Program-made: the position numbers and the translations under genes
The notes under the pieces: model-generated
What the model was told of the DNA's origin: nothing
The model's input: the letters and a program-made list of their open reading frames with translations, nothing else
Database searches by the model: none
Source of the DNA: UBA8437 sp963694825
GTDB lineage: Bacteria > Planctomycetota > Planctomycetia > Planctomycetales > Planctomycetaceae
Assembly: GCA_963694825.1 (NCBI GenBank)
Contig: CAVOEV010000034.1
Span: 1 to 25,950 of the forward strand
Direction: 5' to 3'
Length of the DNA stretch: 25,950 nucleotides
Part shown: one piece after another, positions 23,414-25,950 of the stretch
How the letters are laid out: every line of letters begins with the position of its first letter
Position numbering within the stretch: the first letter of the stretch is position 1

Positions 23414-24997
23414 TCAACGCCCGTCGGCGCCCGTCGGCGGCGCATCGTACTGCTTGCGCAGGAGATGGTATTCGGCAACCAGGGTGTCTCGCACCTGGCG
23501 ATACGACAAATCGTCGTACACGCTCTTCATCTCACCCGGATCGCGACCGAGATCGAACAGGTTCCATTCCCGCGTTCGAGGAAAGAAGATCAGCTTGTGA
23601 GTCCGAGTCCGGACGCCGAAGTGACGTGGCACGGCATGCTCGCCAAACTCGTAGTACGCATAGTACAGCGACTTTCGCCAACTCCTTGCGTCGCCCCTGA
23701 GCACCGGCAACAACGACCGACCCTGGATCTCTGAGGGAACCTCCAGGCCCGCAGCGTTCAGAAACGTCGGAGCATAATCGATGTTCTGGATCAACTCCGT
23801 CGGTCGTGAACCCGGTTTGACGACTCCCGGCCAACGGATCAGAAACGGCATACGGAACGACTCTTCGAACATCCATCGCTTGTCGTACCAACCGTGTTCG
23901 CCCAGAAAGAAACCCTGGTCTGAGCTGTATATGACGATCGTGTTTTCGGACAGGCCGTTGGCGTCCAGGTAGTCGAGCACCCGACCGACACTCTCGTCCA
24001 CGGCCTTCACCGTGCTCAAGTAGTTCCGCATGTAACGACGGTACTTCCAGCGAACGATCTCCTTGTGGCTGAGTTGTCCGGACCGGAAATCCGCCAGGAA
24101 GGACCGGTTGTGCGGCCCGAAATGCTCGTTCCACCGCTTTCTCTGAAGCTCGGTCATCCGGTTGTATTCCGGCGTGCCGTATCGATCGGGGCTCGGCAAC
24201 TTGACGTCGCCTCGCTCGTCCTTCCGCAATTTGGCGTCGTAGGCCCAATCGAAGTGGCGATCGATCTCCATCTGGTTTTTTGCCAGGGTGCGACTGCGGT
24301 TCGAGTACTTGTCGAACAGGCTGGCAGGCTCGGGGATCTCCACGTCGTCGAACGCGCCAAGATGACGTAATGCCGGAGCAAACGTGCGGTGAGGCGCCTT
24401 GTGCTGGCACATCAGAAAAAAGGGCCGCGACTTGTCGCGACGATCCAGCCAGGCCAACGCCTTGTCGGTCACAAGATCGGTCACGTAGCCGGGGAAACGT
24501 TGCCCCTTACCGCTCATCTGAACAAACACGGGATTGTAGTAGTTGCCCTGCCCGGGCAAGATCTCCCAGTGATCGAAACCAACCGGCCGAGTCTTCAGAT
24601 GCCACTTGCCGATCACCGCAGTGTGATAACCGCCCGCCTGAAGTGCCTTGGCGACGGTCCACTGACTCTGATCCAACCCCCTGCCCGTGTTTCTCATGAA
24701 TCCGTTCGAGTGGCTGTGCTTGCCGGTCAGAATCGTCGCTCGTGACGGTCCACAGATTGAATTGGCACAAAAGGAATTGAGCAATACGGCACCCTGACGA
24801 GCCAACCGATCGATGTTCGGAGTCGGTGCGACGGTGGCCAACGGCCCGCCGTAGGCCGAAATGGACTTCACCGCATGATCGTCAGAAAAGAGAAACACGA
24901 TGTTGGGACGCTTCGGCCGAGCAGCATCCGCAGACGAACCTGGCAACGCGTGTTGAATGCACAACACGACCAGAAGCAGCCAACCTGATTTCGTCAT
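23414..24997 (-). CDS. Exported formylglycine-dependent sulfatase (second)
   Basis: 527 residues from the ATG at 24997, which directly opens a signal peptide (about 1-25, WLLLVVLCIQHALPG); longer starts add a non-signal extension. PNIVFLFSDDHAVKS (31-45) gives the metal-binding aspartates 39 and 40. The modification motif CGPSRATILTG (82-92) is canonical, with Cys82 and Arg86. TAVIGKWHLKTRP, HKAPHRTF and IVIYSSDQGFFLGEHGWYDKR complete the site, and MPFLIRWPG and the C-terminal HKLIFF, WNLFDLGRDPGEM fit the sulfatase/DUF4976 type acting on glycans. It is clearly a different subfamily from the sulfatase at 11935-13410, and is not in the same run. Its start lies 84 bp after the cytochrome c'-like gene on the same strand. 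Confidence 0.95.
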   Translation of the reverse strand: MTKSGWLLLVVLCIQHALPGSSADAARPKRPNIVFLFSDDHAVKSISAYGGPLATVAPTPNIDRLARQGAVLLNSFCANSICGPSRATILTGKHSHSNGFMRNTGRGLDQSQWTVAKALQAGGYHTAVIGKWHLKTRPVGFDHWEILPGQGNYYNPVFVQMSGKGQRFPGYVTDLVTDKALAWLDRRDKSRPFFLMCQHKAPHRTFAPALRHLGAFDDVEIPEPASLFDKYSNRSRTLAKNQMEIDRHFDWAYDAKLRKDERGDVKLPSPDRYGTPEYNRMTELQRKRWNEHFGPHNRSFLADFRSGQLSHKEIVRWKYRRYMRNYLSTVKAVDESVGRVLDYLDANGLSENTIVIYSSDQGFFLGEHGWYDKRWMFEESFRMPFLIRWPGVVKPGSRPTELIQNIDYAPTFLNAAGLEVPSEIQGRSLLPVLRGDARSWRKSLYYAYYEFGEHAVPRHFGVRTRTHKLIFFPRTREWNLFDLGRDPGEMKSVYDDLSYRQVRDTLVAEYHLLRKQYDAPPTGADGR

Positions 24998-25081
24998 CTT
25001 GCCAAATCCTCTCAGTGGCTTCAGCCACACCTCGAAGACTACACCAGCGGCCGAAACTGGTCCGATACAATCCACGACCAA

Positions 25082-25564
25082 TCACGGCTTCAGTTGATGC
25101 TCGCCGTCAGCGAATCTGTCGTGGCAACTGTTGCACTTGCCAAGCATGACAGCGTAACTGGTTTTCGCGACCACGTAATCCTTCTTGCGAGCCGCCAAGT
25201 AGAACGTCTTGCCGAGTTCGCGAACGGCCGAGGAATGCTCGCGCCACGATGCTTCGTCCTTTTCCGGATGACGCAGCAGCAACAGGTTACCCGCTTCGGC
25301 AAGAATCAAAGCGTCCGACTTGATCGCCTTCCAACCCGCATTGTCCGGAGGCGACGCCATTGCCGTACGAAGCCGCTTGTACGGTGGTTCGAAAACGTAT
25401 TCCATGAACTCGTGCATGCTCGCCTCGACCGGCTGAGCAGTGATCCTGGGTTTCGAAACGGATGCCCGAACACTCTCCGGATGACCGTCTGCAGCCAGGA
25501 ACACCGACACCACCAAAACGCTGACAACGAGCAGCCCGGAAACCGTCCACCTGCAGTTCATCAT
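25082..25564 (-). CDS. Exported cytochrome c'-like heme protein
   Basis: 160 residues from the ATG at 25564 (GAGGAAGG upstream). Signal peptide about 1-25 (LLVVSVLVVSVFLAA). The mature part is four helices: MHEFMEYVFEPPYKRL, WKAIKSDALILAEAGNLLLL, WREHSSAVRELGKTFYLAARK and YVVAKTSYAVMLGKCNSCHDRF. One heme motif CNSCH (144-148) lies near the C-terminus, as in cytochrome c'. The sixth ligand cannot be assigned. It is a periplasmic electron carrier or gas-binding protein; partner unknown. It precedes a sulfatase gene but need not act with it. Confidence 0.88.
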   Translation of the reverse strand: MMNCRWTVSGLLVVSVLVVSVFLAADGHPESVRASVSKPRITAQPVEASMHEFMEYVFEPPYKRLRTAMASPPDNAGWKAIKSDALILAEAGNLLLLRHPEKDEASWREHSSAVRELGKTFYLAARKKDYVVAKTSYAVMLGKCNSCHDRFADGEHQLKP

Positions 25565-25644
25565 TGCCCCTTCCTCATGATTGAGATCTCTGGTTGAGTC
25601 CGACTCGATGAGCCATCTTCTTTTGAAGACACGTCCAACACAAC

Positions 25645-25815
25645 TCAGTCGCCGTCCATGCAACGCCAGAGCCGATCAACCAGGATCCGGTCGATCGTGG
25701 GGGGGGAGGCCAACTGCTTGGCCATTGCCGGCTGCATGCCAACGCACTTCTGACGCCAGCGGTAGTCGATCCAGGAGAAGACCGTCGAGAGGGCCTGCCG
25801 TGCCCTGGAGATCAC
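25645..25815 (-). CDS. Possible small protein of unknown function
   Basis: A frame of 56 codons from a GTG at 25815 to TGA, with GC-rich third positions like neighbouring genes. The product is basic and rich in Arg and Trp (ALSTVFSWIDYRWRQKCVG and LASPPTIDRILVDRLWRCM). The frame stays open back to about 25929, but that part crosses the terminator and is not coding. No SD is seen. It includes an 8-C homopolymer (G8 on the plus strand, 25699-25706). I do not recognise it; it could be a remnant of a longer gene. Confidence 0.3.
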   Translation of the reverse strand: MISRARQALSTVFSWIDYRWRQKCVGMQPAMAKQLASPPTIDRILVDRLWRCMDGD

Positions 25816-25862
25816 CGTGAAGAGCTCATCGCAAATCGTTGCGGTTCCTTGCGATTCAACGC

Positions 25863-25893
25863 AAAAAACCGAGGCTCGCGGCCTCGGTTTTTT
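25863..25893. terminator. Strong bidirectional intrinsic terminator
   Basis: A perfect 13-bp stem: six A, then CCGAGGC, a 5-nt loop TCGCG, GCCTCGG and six T. The A- and T-runs make it work in either direction. On the minus strand it lies about 45 nt after the possible tRNA end and before the small reading frame. Confidence 0.92.
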
Positions 25894-25938
25894 GTCATAA
25901 CCCTCGGGTCGGGTTTGTTTCGATCCCAAGGATTCAAG

Positions 25939-25950
25939 TAGCGGGGGCAG
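25939..25950 (-). tRNA. Possible 3' end of a tRNA gene running off the window
   Basis: The last 12 bases, read on the minus strand as CTGCCCCCGCTA, match the end of the T-stem, the 3' acceptor strand CCCCGCT and a discriminator A of many bacterial tRNAs, notably initiator tRNA-Met. No CCA is encoded after it. The nearby terminator fits the end of a tRNA transcript. Only 12 bases are visible, so the call is weak. Confidence 0.3.

Noticed and set aside
25596..25629. Short inverted repeats GAGTC-C-GACTC and TCTTC-TTTT-GAAGA upstream of the cytochrome c'-like gene
   Set aside because: Five-base arms are expected by chance at this density; no promoter box is clearly linked to them.

Overview
The window is GC-rich DNA from a chromosome that is almost certainly planctomycetal (phylum Planctomycetota). 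The evidence is the set of families seen together: a PVC-type heme-binding/membrane-bound dehydrogenase N-terminal domain, DUF1080 and ThuA partners, two DUF1559 proteins (one with a pseudopilin signal), two formylglycine sulfatases, a PhoD-like phosphatase, a DUF6807 (PmoA-like) protein and several small secreted or lipid-anchored proteins. I cannot place it at genus level. No rRNA, CRISPR array, insertion sequence or phage gene was seen.

Layout. (1) Positions 1-2686, minus strand: a DUF1080 - ThuA - PVC heme-binding cluster. The DUF1080 and ThuA genes meet at an A9 run in a way that suggests one frameshifted fusion protein. (2) 3011-3475, plus: a small lipoprotein. (3) 3499-5947, minus: a housekeeping-like set of a methyltransferase, pyrF and an HhH-GPD DNA glycosylase, the last two coupled by ATGA. 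(4) 6202-7467, plus: a lipoprotein with a Pro-Leu repeat. (5) 7481-9729, minus: an unknown secreted protein coupled by GTGA to a DUF1559 pseudopilin. (6) 9813-11459, plus: a secreted D-aminoacylase-type amidohydrolase. (7) 11460-11938: an AT-richer stretch ending in a frameshifted and truncated Hsp20 pseudogene that abuts the next locus. (8) 11935-22464, minus: a tightly packed run of six exported proteins (DUF6807, SGNH hydrolase, a GDPD/propeller-like/pectate-lyase fusion of 1081 residues, a DUF1559-tailed protein, PhoD-like phosphatase, sulfatase). (9) 22794-23402, plus: an exported protein with two copies of a four-cysteine domain, preceded by a 12-bp tandem repeat. (10) 23414-25564, minus: a second sulfatase preceded by a cytochrome c'-like protein. 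(11) The right edge holds a strong bidirectional terminator and what may be the last bases of a tRNA gene.

Most products carry a signal peptide or lipobox and act outside the cytoplasm. The six-gene minus-strand run brings together phosphodiesterase, phosphatase, sulfatase, esterase-like and polysaccharide-lyase-like folds. It could be an exported pathway for a sulfated and/or phosphate-bearing glycan; this is inferred from gene content, and no substrate can be read from sequence. The three most striking observations are the A9 junction between DUF1080 and ThuA, the Hsp20 remnant at a locus boundary, and the three-module GDPD-pectate lyase fusion.
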